NCBI GenBank assembly: GCA_026874595.1
Contig: CM049316.1
Coordinates: forward strand, 68,534,676-68,598,675
Length of the DNA: 64,000 nt
DNA from: Sipunculus nudus
Taxonomy: Eukaryota > Annelida > Sipuncula > Golfingiida > Sipunculidae
Reading direction: 5' to 3'
This document shows positions 48,130-61,081 of this stretch, piece by piece. The notes beneath the pieces were generated by a model. The model did no database searches. It saw only the letters and a program-made list of their open reading frames with translations, and was not told the DNA's origin. Both the position numbers and the translations under genes were made by a program. How positions within the stretch are numbered: position 1 is the stretch's first letter; every line of letters starts with the position of its first letter.

Positions 48130-49464
48130 ATCGGATTTATCATCAGGTCACATGTGAACTGCTGCATTTCTGGATGACCTCTGACCTTCCTCACTGCCCA
48201 GCGTCCATTTGTGCGTCTGTTTCTACACATAAACCCACATATCTCCTGAACCTTTGACCGATCAGGCTAAAAATTTTGCACTAATGTAGCCCTTTGATAG
48301 CTTTATAACATATACAAAAAATGGTTGGGCCATCTACAACCATTTTTGGACAGCGTCCATCTGTTCATCTGCCTTAGGATAAAATCACTCATATCACTCA
48401 TATCTCAGCAGTGATTTGAACCTGAAATTTTGCAGGTTTATACATCATGGACAGCTTTTTCGATTTTATGACAGGTGGCGCCACCTACATTCATGTTTTC
48501 TCTGCACACATCCAAACCCATGTCTTGGGAAACATTTGACCGATTAAGCCAAAATTTTGCATGTGTATAGATCTCACATAGCTCTTCATCATAGGCAAAA
48601 CTGGTGGCGCCACCTGCAACCACTTATGCACAGCGTCCATCTGTTCATCTGCTTTGGGATAAAATCACATCTCAGAAGTGGTTTGACTTATGCACCTGAA
48701 ATTTTGCAAGTTTATACATCCTGGACAGCTTTCTCGATTTTATGACAGGTGGCGCCACCTACATTCACATTTACTCTGCAGACATCCAAGATCATATCTC
48801 GGGAACCAATTGACCAATTTGGCCAAAATTGTGCATGTGTATAGATCTCACATAACTCTTCATCATAGGCAAAACAGGTGGCGCCACCTGCAACCACTTA
48901 TGCGCAGCGTCCATCTGTTCATCTGCTTTGGGATAAAATCACTCATATCTCAGAAGTGGTTTGACTTATCCACCTGAAATTTTGCAGGTTTATACATCCT
49001 GGACAGCTTTTGCGATTTTATGACAGGTGGCACCACCTACATTCACGTTTACTGTGCAGACATCCAAGCTCATATCTCTGGAACCATTTGACCGATTGGG
49101 CCAAAATTTTGCATGTGTATAGATCTCACATAGCTCTTCATCATAGACAAAACTGGTGGTGCCACCTCCAACCACTTATGCACAGCATCCATCTGTTCAT
49201 CTGCTTTGGGATTAAATCACTCATATCTCAGCAGTGTTTTGACTTATCCACCTGAAATTTTGCAGGTTTATACATCATGGACAATTTTCTCGATTTTATG
49301 ACAGGTGGCACCACCTACATTCATGTTTACACTGCAGACATCCATGCTAATATGCAACACACCTTACTCTATTCCCCATGCCACTTAATCCATGCCTCAC
49401 TTCACCTGTCCCACTCTGATTTCTGCGGATACACATAGTCGCTTGTCGACTACCCATATTCTAG
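48130..49464 (+). mobile_element. Family C element (C3), left end missing
   Basis: It begins inside the C leader (GGTCACATGTGAACTGCTGC, also near 6376). It has six or seven monomers of about 140 bases marked by GGTGGCGCCACC near 48477, 48605, 48748 and 48878 and one-base variants. The right end has GCGGATAC (49425-49432), perfect hairpin TAGTCG-CTTGT-CGACTA (49436-49452) and CCCATATTCTAG before T. Confidence 0.8.
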
Positions 49465-51067
49465 TTTTAAAATGTCCTAGTCTGAAACTTGCAAGTCTGA
49501 AACGTCCATTTTGCTGAAATCATAATGACTAAGGTAGATATGCAGGACTTAAGAGGATCAATATTAAATTTTAAAAATAAACCTCCATTCATGCTCCTTA
49601 ACTTTGCACAGAATTACAGGAATTTGAACTTACTCATTTGGCCAATTAAGCATACTGACGTAACAATCTCAGAATCGACAAAAGGTAGCATCACCAAGTT
49701 TTTTGAAAATGTTGGTCACATGACTCATATTTGACATTGCAGTTATTGTGGCCCCACCTACATCATCTTTTTTTTTACGGACAGAAACCTCATAATTTTA
49801 GCCTATTTCAGTTTAAAAATGTTTTATGATGAAATTGTCAAGCTTAATCATTTAATTTTTCACAAGTTTTATCCTAGGATAGGATTCATTCAATCGTATA
49901 AGAATAGATTTGGTTAATTTATTTTTCATAGAGTCATAGAAAGCTGCATGAAATTGGCATTGTGGCCATTAGTAAGCCTATCTCAAACTGAGGAGTCTTC
50001 AGCAAAACTGTCATTTCAACTTCTGTAACATTGTTGAAAAATGATTTTTAGGAGGCCTTTCTTCAAGTTTACTTAAATGATTGTTGGCAGAATTATTGGA
50101 CCTTTAACAATGAAAGGACTCTATCTTTTATTATTCTAAGAATTTTGTAAAACAACCTTATGGATATGTCAGCTTGAAAAAAAGCATTGTAGCCGAAGTC
50201 TTTCAGTGTGCATAAACAGATTTACAAACAGGCCAAGATTGTGTCTGTATCCATAAATAGCTTGATAGACTGCCTGCTATTTAAGATTTGGCAACAAAAC
50301 AAAGGTCAGTCTGGATCTATTTATAGCTTTGGCAGACTGCCAACTGTGTCAGATTTTGCAACAGGTCAGGTGTTCATTCAAAGCAGCCAGGTAGAGGTCA
50401 AGAGCTCACTCAGTGCAGCCAGGTGTAGGTCAAGTGTGAACCCAGTGCAGTAGTTGCAGAGAGCAATTTGTTCTGGTTCACCCAGGGCAACTGCTTTCCT
50501 CACATAAGCCTGGTCAGTCCAGTGTACCTAACTCAAGAGAAGTTTGATATATTGGCCTGATATTTTTACCTGTCTTTCTCATCCACAAGACTATTGATGC
50601 CACCTGCAATTACTTTTGCACAGTGTATGTGCTTGCTTATTTCTAGGGAGGAATGTGATATATCAGCCTAAAATTTCGCATATTTATACATATTTGATAG
50701 CTTTGTTGTATGCAAGACTGGTGTTGCCACCTACAATAATTACAGTGTATGTCCCTGCTTATTTCTCTTGGGGGGGGGGGGGTTTCATATATCAACCTGA
50801 AATAGGGCATATGTACACATCTTGGATAGCTTCTTTGTATACAAGACTGGTGACACCACCTAAAATCATTTTTGCATTGTGTGCACCCATGCCAATATTT
50901 CTGCAGTGATGTTTCTTTAATTAGTTCTTGTACAAAATGTGTAGTACTTGCATTGTTCATATGCATGTTACACATGTAATATAAAAGTAATGGTCCAGCA
51001 TTGAAGCATAAAACCTGGTGTATTAACCATTGCACAGGTTTGCATTAAGCCTGTAGGCCTCATTTTT

Positions 51068-54000
51068 AGCTCAGCTGACTATAAGTCATCTGAGCTATAG
51101 TCGTGGTCCATTGTCCGTCGTCCGTCTGTCTGGCTGTCCGTCCTTAAGACTGGCACGTTTCAACACCGTTGGACCTACGAATCTGAAATTCAGCATACAG
51201 TTAGATGTCCCCAAAATCTCCTACCAACTCACACATAAATTATCCTTAGATGTTGATAATTCAAGTTTGTTCAAATGGTCTCAGTTCAGTGACTTTTGGC
51301 TGAGTTATGGGAAGCTGAATTTAGTCATATGCCATAACAGCCCATGTAAGCTAAGTGGCTACGAAAATCTTCTTCTCAAAAACTACGGGGCCAAATTCTT
51401 AAATCTCACACATTAATTATCCTTAGATGTTGATAATTCAAGTTTGTTCAGTGACTTTTGGCTAAGTTATGGGAAGCTGAATTTAGTCATATGCCATAAC
51501 AGCCCATGTTATCTGAGTGGCTACAAAAATCTTCTTCTCAAAAACCACTCAGCCAAATTCTTAAATTTCATACATTAATTATCCTTAGCAGTTGATAATT
51601 CAGGTTTGTTCAAATGGTTTTGGTTCAATGATTTTTGGCTGAGTTATGGGAAGCTGAACTTTGCCATTTTGCTGTATTTTCCCATATGAGTTATAAACCT
51701 ACAAAACGTTTTTCGACTGATGATACTGAGGCCAGTTTGTTTAATATTTTGCATGAATAATTCCCTGAATCATTCTAATAATAATTGTCTTTTATGGTTC
51801 CAAAAAATGAATTTTGGCTGAATTATAAAGATTGAATTGAGTCATTTTACCATATATGTTAGCTGTGTGAAGCAGATACATACATCTAGCCTAGCACCAG
51901 TTCATCAGCATCCATTACATCATGCCTCTAGACATTTAGATTTCAGAATATCTATGGAAAATATTGACAATGTTTTTTAAAAGCTTTTAAAAGATGTAGA
52001 TTTATGATATTACATATCATCTGTACACTATTCATAATTTCTTAGGAATAGCAGGAGCTACCATCTCCAAATTTTATGCAATTATCAGTCACATATCAAA
52101 TGTTGATGGATTCAGCTCATTTTTGCTATCTGCATTTACTTAGATTTTACAGGGGAAAAGCTGAAAAAAACTTCTTCTTCTTGTAAAGAGTCCAGCCAAA
52201 TTGTTCAATATTTTACAGAAATGATCCCAGAGGCGAGCCTTCTAAAGTTTGTTCAAATGGTTTGTGTTGGATAAATTTTAGCAGAGTTACATAACAGGCC
52301 AAGATTGTGTATGTTTCTTGAATAGGTTGAGAAACTGCCAACTGTTTCAGATTTGGCAACAGATCAAGAGTTCATTCAGTGCAGCCAGATTTAGGTCAAG
52401 AGTCAGAGAATCAGTGCAGCCAAGCACAAGGCATGTGATCACCTCATGGGCAGCATGTGATCATTTCATGGGTAGCATGTGATCACCTCATGAGTATCAT
52501 TTGATCACCTCATGTTCATTCAGTGCAGCCAGGTACAGGTCAAAAGTTCACTCAGTCTAGCCAGGTGCAGGTCAAGAGTTCACTCAGTGCAGTAGCCTGA
52601 GCCAGTAATTTGTCACAGTACACTCGGGGCAACAGCCTTTCTCACCTAAGCCTGGTCAGCCCCGTGCATCAGACTCAAGGTAAGTTTGATGTATTGGGCT
52701 GATATTCTGACCTGTCTATATGTCTTTAATGGCTTTCTCGTTCACAAGACAGGTGTTGCCATCTACAATGACTTTTGCAAAGTGTATGTGCCTGCTTAAT
52801 TCTACGGAATAATTTGATATATCAGCCTGAAATCGGGCATATTTATACATGTCAAATAGCTTTGTCGTATACAAGACTGGTGGTGCCACCTACAATAATT
52901 TTTGTGTTGTGTGCACCCATGCCAGAATTTCAGCAGTGATGTTTGTGTATTGTTTCTTGTTCAAAATGTTTAGTACTTGCATTGTTCATATATATGAAAA
53001 GTAGTGGTTCAGCATTGAAGCGTTATACCTGGTGTATATCCATGTGCACAGGTTCGCATTAGGCCTGTAGGCCTTGTATAATTTAAAAAAGTTATGGGCC
53101 CAAACATAATGGACTTTGTAAAAAAATCAGGAAGATATTTGGTCACTTAAGACCAAAAGTGTTAAAGGTAGGGACTTTTTTCCAGTAATACAACTTTAAT
53201 TAATCAAAATTTAATTGTATACAAAAAATTAGATCAAAATCTGTTAAATTTTTTTAAATATTGGCAAAAATATAAAATTGGTACCTTAAATTTTGCCCAA
53301 CTTTGGCCATGGCATGTTTTTTTCCTGTAAGTACTGTGGATTTAATTTCACAGCATGTATACATAAGGATTTAATCTGTTAAAATCTGAAATTTGAAAAT
53401 AAAAGCTGCAAAATTAGGCTAGTTATTGAATTTTTTTGGAGGCTCTTGTTGTATTCCCTTACATTGTCAAGCAGTCCACTTTGATGACTGTAGGTCATTC
53501 AGTGCACATCTCTATGCTCCCCAAGCTGTTGACATAATTTTAGATGTCCCCAAAATCTCCTACCATACCGAAAATTGGGTCATTAGGACTTCGTTCCTTT
53601 GAGATATTAAGGAAAAAACTCTGTTTTCCATAAAAAAAGCCATTGTTACATTTCAAGGCTGCCTAATATCAAAACCACTGATCTGTTTTTGATCGTATTT
53701 AGTATTCACATTCTTTCATACATTTTCTATGAACATGCCAAAAATTAGGTCAGTATTGGGTATTATTTTGAAGTTATGGGCCAAAACATAATGCAATTTT
53801 TTTAAAAATCAGGAAATATATTTACTCACCTAACATGAGAATTGCTGAACCTAGAGACTTTTTTTTAGGAATATAACTTTATTTAATCAAGATTCAATTT
53901 TTTACCCAAAATTAGATCTGAATTTTGCAAATTGTTCAAGTTATTAGCATAAATAAAAAATCAATACCTTAAATTTTGTCCAACTTTGGCACTGTTGATT

Positions 54001-55931
54001 TAATGTTCACAGCATATATACATAAGGATTTAATCTTTTAAAATCTGAAATTTCAAAGAAATTGATTGGAAAGAATAGCTTTTATTCATGTTTTCATACA
54101 CCATGTCAAGTGTTGTTTACATCTGGCCCACCTAGTAGTACAGCCTTCACTTGCATTATGTAACCAACCCCAGGCAGCTTGCCTTGGGTCAGCTTGGCCA
54201 CTACCAGCAGGCTTCCCCTCTGCCCTGCACCCCCCCCCCCCCCCGATGGTGCATAAACTAGATGAATGTTATTATATTTTTCTGTATTTTATTCATTCTT
54301 ATTCTAGGCTATGCTACATTTTAGATTTTGTATTGTACCACCAGGGTTACAGTGATTAAAGTGTACATTTAATTGTGTCCACAAAGTGGTGTATTGCTAT
54401 GATAGTGTGGGTGTTCATGAGATAAGTAATTCCTTACTTCAGAAGAGTAAAAACTTCACCAGGCGTGAAATTGACTATTAATTCCAGTAATTAATTAAAA
54501 CTTGGATAGTAATTAGCACAATGATATTGTTTGTTTCTCATTCAACCAACAGTGTGTATACTTTATTTGAAAAGATGTTTTATTTTATCAAATTTACTGA
54601 ATCTTTTATTTTATTTTGGTGAATAAAATTAAGCAGGTACTGAAAACTCCAATGTGCAAAACTTTTTAATAGTGATTCAAGGAATAATCTTGTAGATGCT
54701 ATGTTATGGCATTATTTTCTTTTAAATTCAGTTTCAACATTTATGATTTAAAAATAATAAAATATATGCTAATATGACCCAATATGAGCCACACTCTGGA
54801 TATATGATGATTGCAACTTTTGCAACAATTCTAATATTTTAACTTGTAGTTTCAGTTTTTTTTACTCTGTCTATATAATGATTGCAACTTTTGCAACAAT
54901 TCTATATTTTAACTTATATTTTCAGGTTTTTTTATTAAAAATTTGTAAAACCAGTAAATAAAAAAATGATTCAGATAAAAACTTCTTAATGAAAAAAGTG
55001 GATATGCTTAAAAAAAATAGGATAATATATAAACTTAAATGCATTATTCCCTTGAAAGTGAAATAAAGGTATTAGTCCATTCTGTCCACTTGCCTGTCCA
55101 TCTGTAAATTTTCATATGCATCACAGTATCTAAAAACTTTTACTGTTTTTCCTTCATGACAGTCTTGTCAGAGTATTAGTTTGCAATCATATATTTAGAA
55201 CTTTACTATAACCTAGTAGGAGGGCCCCTTTCCTCTTAGCTTTTCATATTCTTATATAAATGGAAAACATTACAATAGAATATTTCTACATCCACCTTCG
55301 TGCTGCCCTCACTTTTCCCTTCTCCGAACCCCATCCCAAAGTCAGCCTCAGTAAGCAAGAACAAGATGAATCAGATATATTCATACTTTAATATTTTGTA
55401 TAACTATTCATCCATAGGTACCTATGTACATGCCAGAAATTATGTCAATATTGTGTAATATGTAGACATAGTGGGCATCACAATAATGTACCTTGTCAAG
55501 ACTAAAGAGATATTGTGTCATACAGTCACAAATTCATAAATCACTTCATCAGCATAGTTAATTATAACATCATATCTGTCAAATTGAAAGCTTGCAGACT
55601 ACCATACACTTTAGATCCTTCAACAAATAGCCTTATCATCATTCTACTACTGCTTATTACTGCTGTCATTGCGATCATATTTGCTCAAATATATCACAAT
55701 TTTCAACCCCTCCTAAATAAATAAAAAATAAACCACTATATTTGACTCTATTAATCCATCAGTCAGGTTATTTCATTTGTCATTTACTCACATATTACAT
55801 TACATTCCTTTATAATAGCCCAACATGTCCATGATATTCAAAAGCTTTATCAACTCGATATAGTATCACAGTGGAGAAACATTTATAGTCCAATCACGAT
55901 CAGCTGAGCGCCAAGACCCATGGGTCCCTTG
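51068..55931 (+). mobile_element. Family A element (A3) interrupted by a B fragment
   Basis: The left end AGCTCAGCTGACTATAAGTC and GTCCGTC repeats run to CTCCTACCA at about 51226. B sequence occupies the body to 53076. The A body resumes at ATTTAAAAAAGTTATGGGCC, with about 190 bases of A missing at the join. The right end is CAGCTGAG, hairpin GACCCATGGGTC (55915-55926) and CCTTG. Confidence 0.75.
51227..53076 (+). mobile_element. 5'-truncated family B insert in A3
   Basis: It starts mid-body (CACACATAAATTATCCTTAG) and ends properly with CACAGGTTCGC, hairpin AGGCCTGTAGGCCT (53061-53074) and TG. Blocks such as AGTTCACTCAGTGCAGTAG match other B copies. Loss of its left end together with 190 bases of A suggests a deletion or template switch at the left junction. 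Confidence 0.68.
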
Positions 55932-56130
55932 TTAAGTTTAAGACTGCAAGATAAAAGGTCAAGGTCACACAACCCCACTTTTTGAAAAAAACATGTGCCT
56001 ATGTTTTAAGCAAAGTTTGCATCCAAAACCATTCTTCTTTTACTTATAGATCACCTGACAATAGAAGCAGAACCATCTATATATCAACATCACAAGATCA
56101 AATGTCAAGGTCAGAGGACCATCCTACTAA
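55932..56130 (+). repeat. Fragment of A''-type AGGTCA-rich unit
   Basis: AAAAGGTCAAGGTCACACAACC, TCTTTTACTTATAGATCACC and CACAAGATCAAATGTCAAGGTCA correspond to one and a half A'' tandem units. Confidence 0.6.
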
Positions 56131-57097
56131 TTCTTATGCTGACCAGGCTTACAGTTTAATAATCAGATAATTCCTCTGTTGTCTGGGATACTCTACTCCA
56201 ATATCTTTATACACAACTATCACTGATTCCAACCTCAACATCTTTATTAATTTGTTTAAATACTGTTTTGAGTCAGTGCCCTCTGTCTCTGCATGTAATC
56301 AGGTCTATTAAGTATTATTATATTTTTTCCAGCATCTCTCACCTCATACAAGAAGTCTATAGTCCTTTTGTTGGGCCCTTTTTGACCTGTCTGTGTTCTA
56401 GTCTGTCTTGAGAATCTTAAAAAAGTGGTTGAGTTGAATGCCAAATGGACCTCTTGTCTGATTCTAGGGATCCGGGCCTGTTCAAAGGCGTTAGATAAAC
56501 TTACAAGTCTCTTGGTTGCAGTATAAAAACTTATTATAACTACAGCAAATGAGCGGCCAAGCCCCATACTCAGGACTGGACCCCCAGTTTCTGTTTCTCA
56601 ATACATCGCATGTCTCCCAGCAAGACTTCTACATAATGATTAAACCAATCAGAAATTTACTTGAAGTGTCACAAAAGCTACAATAAAAAGATGGTGTACA
56701 TGGGAGGTGAATGAAAGTGCAATTAGGGTCTTTATCCATTAGAATCTAAGTAAATAATTCTGCATATCTTCCTTACATTTTATCAGTATATTTAAAAATA
56801 ATGCAGCATTGGAAGACAATCTTCTTAAAAAAACAGCTTGATAGTTTATCATGTCCTGTATAAGAAACTGGTTGCCAAATAAACTTGACTGATAGTGTAA
56901 ATTTGAAGTTTGTATCATGGTCAGTGTAAATACAAAGCTTATGACAAATAATTTCAGACTATTTTGAATTTTTGTCACAGAGGATCAGCAGTGGGTGATT
57001 TTCTTTTGTTATGTAATTCATAATGTAGTTATATCTATCGCATTTGGTCAATTAACTTTAAAAAAATCAATTTTGATGATTTTTATGACTTTGTACA

Positions 57098-57150
57098 GTG
57101 ATTTAAATCATGATTTAAATCACAATTTAAATCAAGTGATTTAAATCATA
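57098..57150. repeat. GATTTAAATC palindrome cluster
   Basis: Four overlapping TGATTTAAATCA-like units able to form a cruciform. Origin unknown. Confidence 0.7.
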
Positions 57151-57587
57151 CCAGGCCTGTTTGCTCATACCAGGAATTCAGTTACCCCACAATATACATT
57201 TTGAATAAAGACCACACAATTTAAGTCCAAAATAATATGTCAATATTATCTGAAGCTTAGGTATATGTGATCTTCTCTAAAAATAGATATGCACAGATGG
57301 ATGCCATGCACAAAATATTAAAACTGGTAGATGCACTACCAGTATTTTGTATGAGGGAAAAACTGTTGTAAGATTGTAGGTAGAATAGTGTATATGGTAA
57401 AATTATTCAGATCTATAACATGCTGCCATATGCTTTTTAATTCTGGTGGGATAATTTGGACTACACAGTATCTAGTTACATAATCTTAAAAAAAATAATA
57501 TGTTCAGCAATATTTAATTGAATGGTAATTAAACTCTAAAAGCTCAATTAATTAAACTGCATTATTTTCTCCTGCTTCCGCGGAACG

Positions 57588-57668
57588 GGGGACATTGATT
57601 TGGGTTTGTCTGTCTGACATTGCTGTCTGTCTAGCTGTCTGTGTATCCCTCTGTCTGTCTGTCTGTCA
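57588..57668 (+). repeat. TCTG/GTCTG simple repeat after CCGCGGAACGG motif
   Basis: An imperfect TGTC/TCTG tract follows TTCCGCGGAACGGGGG, itself an inverted repeat (TTCCGCGGAA). The hairpin-plus-simple-repeat layout recalls the left ends of the Helentron-like families, but no right end was found. Confidence 0.5.
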
Positions 57669-58349
57669 GGTTTCATTTCCATGTGATAACTAAATATTAT
57701 CCGATTTCATTCAAATTGGGTCTGTGATTGCTCTCATGCATACCTTGGTTAGGATTGGTTTTGGAGTGTCTCTCTGAAAAATTATTATCACCAGCTCCAG
57801 AAAAAAAATTCCCTTTGTTTCCAGTTCACAACCAATATTATGACATGTGGAGACATCTTCAGGGGACAATGAAAACTAAAACACAGGCACGATGCCATGT
57901 GGAAACATCTTCAGGGGATAATAAAAACTAAAACATATTAAGTAGGACATCAATTCAACAAATTTACTTGTTTTGAGTAAGTTAATCTATAATTAAGTTA
58001 AAATGGAAATACCTAGGTAAGTACCATAACTGCTGATAAAAAGTAGGTTTATAGAAGTTTATTCAACTCAGAAGGACCCCTTTCGGGGTATACAGAGTCA
58101 TGCAATACATTATAAAGAAATTCTTACATGGCAAGATCACATGTGATATAAAACAAATTTTACATAGTCATTGAATGACCAATAACAATCAATATACGAC
58201 AAAGGCACATATTTCTAACCTAAGTATAAAAAGAAGATAATATGCAACATACCAATATACTAATATTTGCATAAAGATAGGAACACCTATCTGAAAATAA
58301 TACTGACACTAAGATGGTAAAATAATTATTTGTAATGTCTCTCTATAAA

Positions 58350-59048
58350 TAATTTTGGCACAGTGCCAGGATTGGAAGAAGTGCAGCCAGGTATAGGTCA
58401 AGTGGTCATTCAGTGCAGTAGCTGCATTCTATTTATAGCTTTAGCAGACTGCTCACTGCATCAGATTTGGCACCAAAGTTCAGCCTGGATCTATTTATAG
58501 CTTTGGCAGACTGCCAACTGTGTCAGATTATGCAACAGGTCAAGAGTTCACTCAGTGCAGCCAGGTACAGGTCAGAAGTTCATTAGTCTAGCGAGGTGCA
58601 GGTCAAGAGTTCACTCAGTGCAGTAGCTTGAGGCAGCAATTTGTCACAGTTCACTCTGGGGCAACTGCCTTACTCACTTTAGCCTGGTCAGACCCATGCA
58701 TCAGACTCAAGGTAAGTTTGATGTATTGGCCTGATATTTTGACCTGTCCATGTGTCCTTGATGGTATTCTCATTTATAAGACAGGAGGTGCCACCTACAT
58801 TGACTTTTGCAGTGTATGCGCCTTCTTATTTCTACAGAGGAATTTGATACATCAGCCCAAAATTGGGCTATTTATACATATCGGGTAGCTTTATAGTGTA
58901 CAAGACTGGTGGTGCCTCCTACAATCATTTTTGCGCAGTGTATGTCCCTGCTTATTTCACAGGAGGGGTTTGACATATCAGTCTGACATTGGGCATATGT
59001 AATATCTCTTGGTTGAATACAAGACTGGTGGTGCCAGCTACATTTATT
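58350..59048 (+). mobile_element. Family B fragment
   Basis: B right-half blocks (GCAGCCAGGTA, AGTTCACTCAGTGCAG, TCAGCCCAAAATTGGG) run up to ACTGGTGGTGCCAGCTACATTTATT, where a C left end is inserted. The B right end is missing. Confidence 0.65.
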
Positions 59049-59150
59049 GTATCTGCCAATACAGAGTTTTGCAGATGCTATGTTTTCAGTTGGACAAGTG
59101 GACATGCATTGACTGGTGACAGAAGAAAGAGGGAAGTTGCGTTGCTAAAT
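59049..59150 (+). mobile_element. Family C left end (C4)
   Basis: GTATCTGCC pairs with GTTTTGCAGATGC to form the C-type left hairpin. The following sequence does not match the C body, so its right limit is unknown. Confidence 0.5.
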
Positions 59151-60028
59151 TTCTAGCTGATAAGTCAAACCATGCACTCCTAAGGTGTGTGATATTTTCA
59201 CCCAAAATAGGCTTGCAAATGGACACCACACAAACACTGTGGAGGTGGTGCCATCAGTTTTGTTTGTTTGAGATATTTTATTGTCAATGAATATGAACAT
59301 ATATATCACATAATACAAGTATCAATTGGATTGAGTGCAAGCTACTCAAAGCTTACCTTGACTCTCTCCCAAATGTTTCAGAGGTGACTAAAAATTTGTG
59401 ATGGCAGTATTCAGGGTGTTTGGGTGTGATTGAGTTTAAGTGAAATAGGGTGGTATTGATGTTGGGTAAGCGAGGGTAAGTTGTATATTTTCTCAGTATT
59501 AATGGTAGCAATTATTTATTGATTTATTAAGGCCCCACTTGAAAAGCAGTACCCTATAATGATCACCATGTCAGTCCATCCTACCCTACTTCCGTCAGTT
59601 ATACTTTCTTTCGCACGCAAAATCTCAACAAGAACAAGCTTGATCTTTTTCAAATTCACAGGTATGATTGATACCTACGAGGGTTCCAGACCTTTTGAAT
59701 TACAGAATTGCAATATGGCTGCCACGTACAGCAAAAGCGGTGAATTAAAAGCGGTTGAATATTGTGTCTAGACGTATGTTTTCTTGGTCAAAGATCCCAA
59801 TTAAGCCATAATAGCAAAGGTTAAGTTGGTATTTTGAATTTTAATATGCAAATTAGGGCAGCCTGTTGATGAAAAGTCGCGGAATTCGGTTAATTCTCCT
59901 GTTAGCAGAACCAGACCTGGCGAACCTTGAAGCATGACATTTGGCAGGAACACAGGAAATCTTATTTGGGGATGGGGGTAGGGTGGGGATGTCTTTAGAT
60001 AGTCCTACAATGTTACACACATTTAGTT
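59151..60028. other. Stretch without recognised gene
   Basis: A 70-codon frame at 59559-59771 has no recognisable domain. No family A-E sequence is seen until the A' left end at 60029. Confidence 0.45.
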
Positions 60029-61081
60029 AGCTCAACTGACTGAAAGACATCTGAGCTATATCAATCACTCTTTGTCAGTCGGCCGTCCAGCCGTCCGTCT
60101 GGCCGTCCGTTAACAGGGCACAAATCGTAACCACTGTACCTGGAATCTTGTAACTTGACATCCTGGGAGGTCCACAAGAAATCTGCTTGGACACATGAAA
60201 TTGAGTCTCTGTTACCCATATTCTTTGAGCTTTAGGTCTCCTGAGTACACCCCAGAATAATAAAAAATTTGATACAAAAGCTCAAGTATCTGAATAATAA
60301 CTACTGCATTGATCATCATCATTCTTTGCATGAATATTGATCATGGAGTGTTCCATCAGTTCCTGCAAACTGGTGGTGCCACCTGTATTTTTTTCTAATT
60401 TTTACTCACCTTTTTTTCTCTTTTTTTTGATACCTTCAAAGAAGCTGTCATCTGTTAAAAGGGCACAAATCGTAACCCCTGGACCTTGAATCTTCTAACT
60501 TTGAATTTAAAGAAGTCCATGAAAAGTCTTCATGTAGACCTGAATTTAGGTCTCTGTTACCCATATCTTCTGAGCAATGGGGCTCGTAAGTACCTCCAGA
60601 ATAATTAAAAATGTGATACAAAAGCTCCAGTGTCTGATCAACTAATACATTGATCACCACAATTCTTAGCATGCCTATTGATCATGGAGTGTTTCAGCAG
60701 TTCCTGCAGACTGGTGGTGCCACCAGTATTTCTTCTAAATTTTACCCATTTTTTTTCTCTGTTTGAGACCTTCAAATGAAATGGACTTCCATTAAAAAGC
60801 CACAAATTGTAACCGTTGCACCTGGAATTTACTTACTTCACATCCTGGAGGGGTCTATGAAAAAACTCCTATGAAACATGAAATTAGGTCTCTGTTACCC
60901 ATATCCTCCAAGCTTTGGGGCTTGCAAGTACCCCCCCCCCCCCCAGAATAATGAAAAGTTTGATACAAAAGCTCCAGTATCTGAATAACTAATGCATCGA
61001 ATGCCATGATTTTTTGCATGCATATTCATCAATTGGGGATTCATTAGTTCTTGCAAACTGGTGATGTCACCTGTTTTTTTT
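60029..61081 (+). mobile_element. Sub-type A' left part
   Basis: The left end AGCTCAACTGACTGAAAGAC is followed by CCGTCC-type repeats. There are three A' units with ACCTGGAATCTTGTAAC and TTCCTGCAAACTGGTGGTGCC. The copy stops at the T-run after GATGTCACCTG, where A'' is inserted. The right part is not found after A''. Confidence 0.7.

Larger units (their letters stand above)
47463..51062 (+). mobile_element. Family B element (B7) with C3 nested
   Basis: A left-end remnant AACAAAGGTGTGAGCTG is followed by GTCGTGTGTCGTGCGTCG repeats and B body. The right end is CACAGGTTTGC, hairpin AAGCCTGTAGGCCT with one mismatch, then CAT before a T-run. The B phrase AAAATGTCCTAGTC resumes after C3 as in the copy near 42150. 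Confidence 0.68.
56131..58349. other. Mostly non-repetitive stretch, no confirmed gene
   Basis: The only longer frame is on the minus strand at 56256-56567 (103 codons). It has no domain I recognise and no splice or start support, so I do not call it. Small repeats: GATTTAAATC palindromes at 57098-57150, TCTG repeats at 57620-57668, and a direct repeat with ACATCTTCAGGGGA at 57850 and 57906. Confidence 0.5.

Noticed and set aside
56256-56567. 103-codon minus-strand frame
   Set aside because: No domain, promoter or splice evidence; left as unassigned sequence.
59559-59771. 70-codon frame with ACAG|GTATGA donor-like site
   Set aside because: No recognisable domain and no matching acceptor; too weak to add to the CARD gene.
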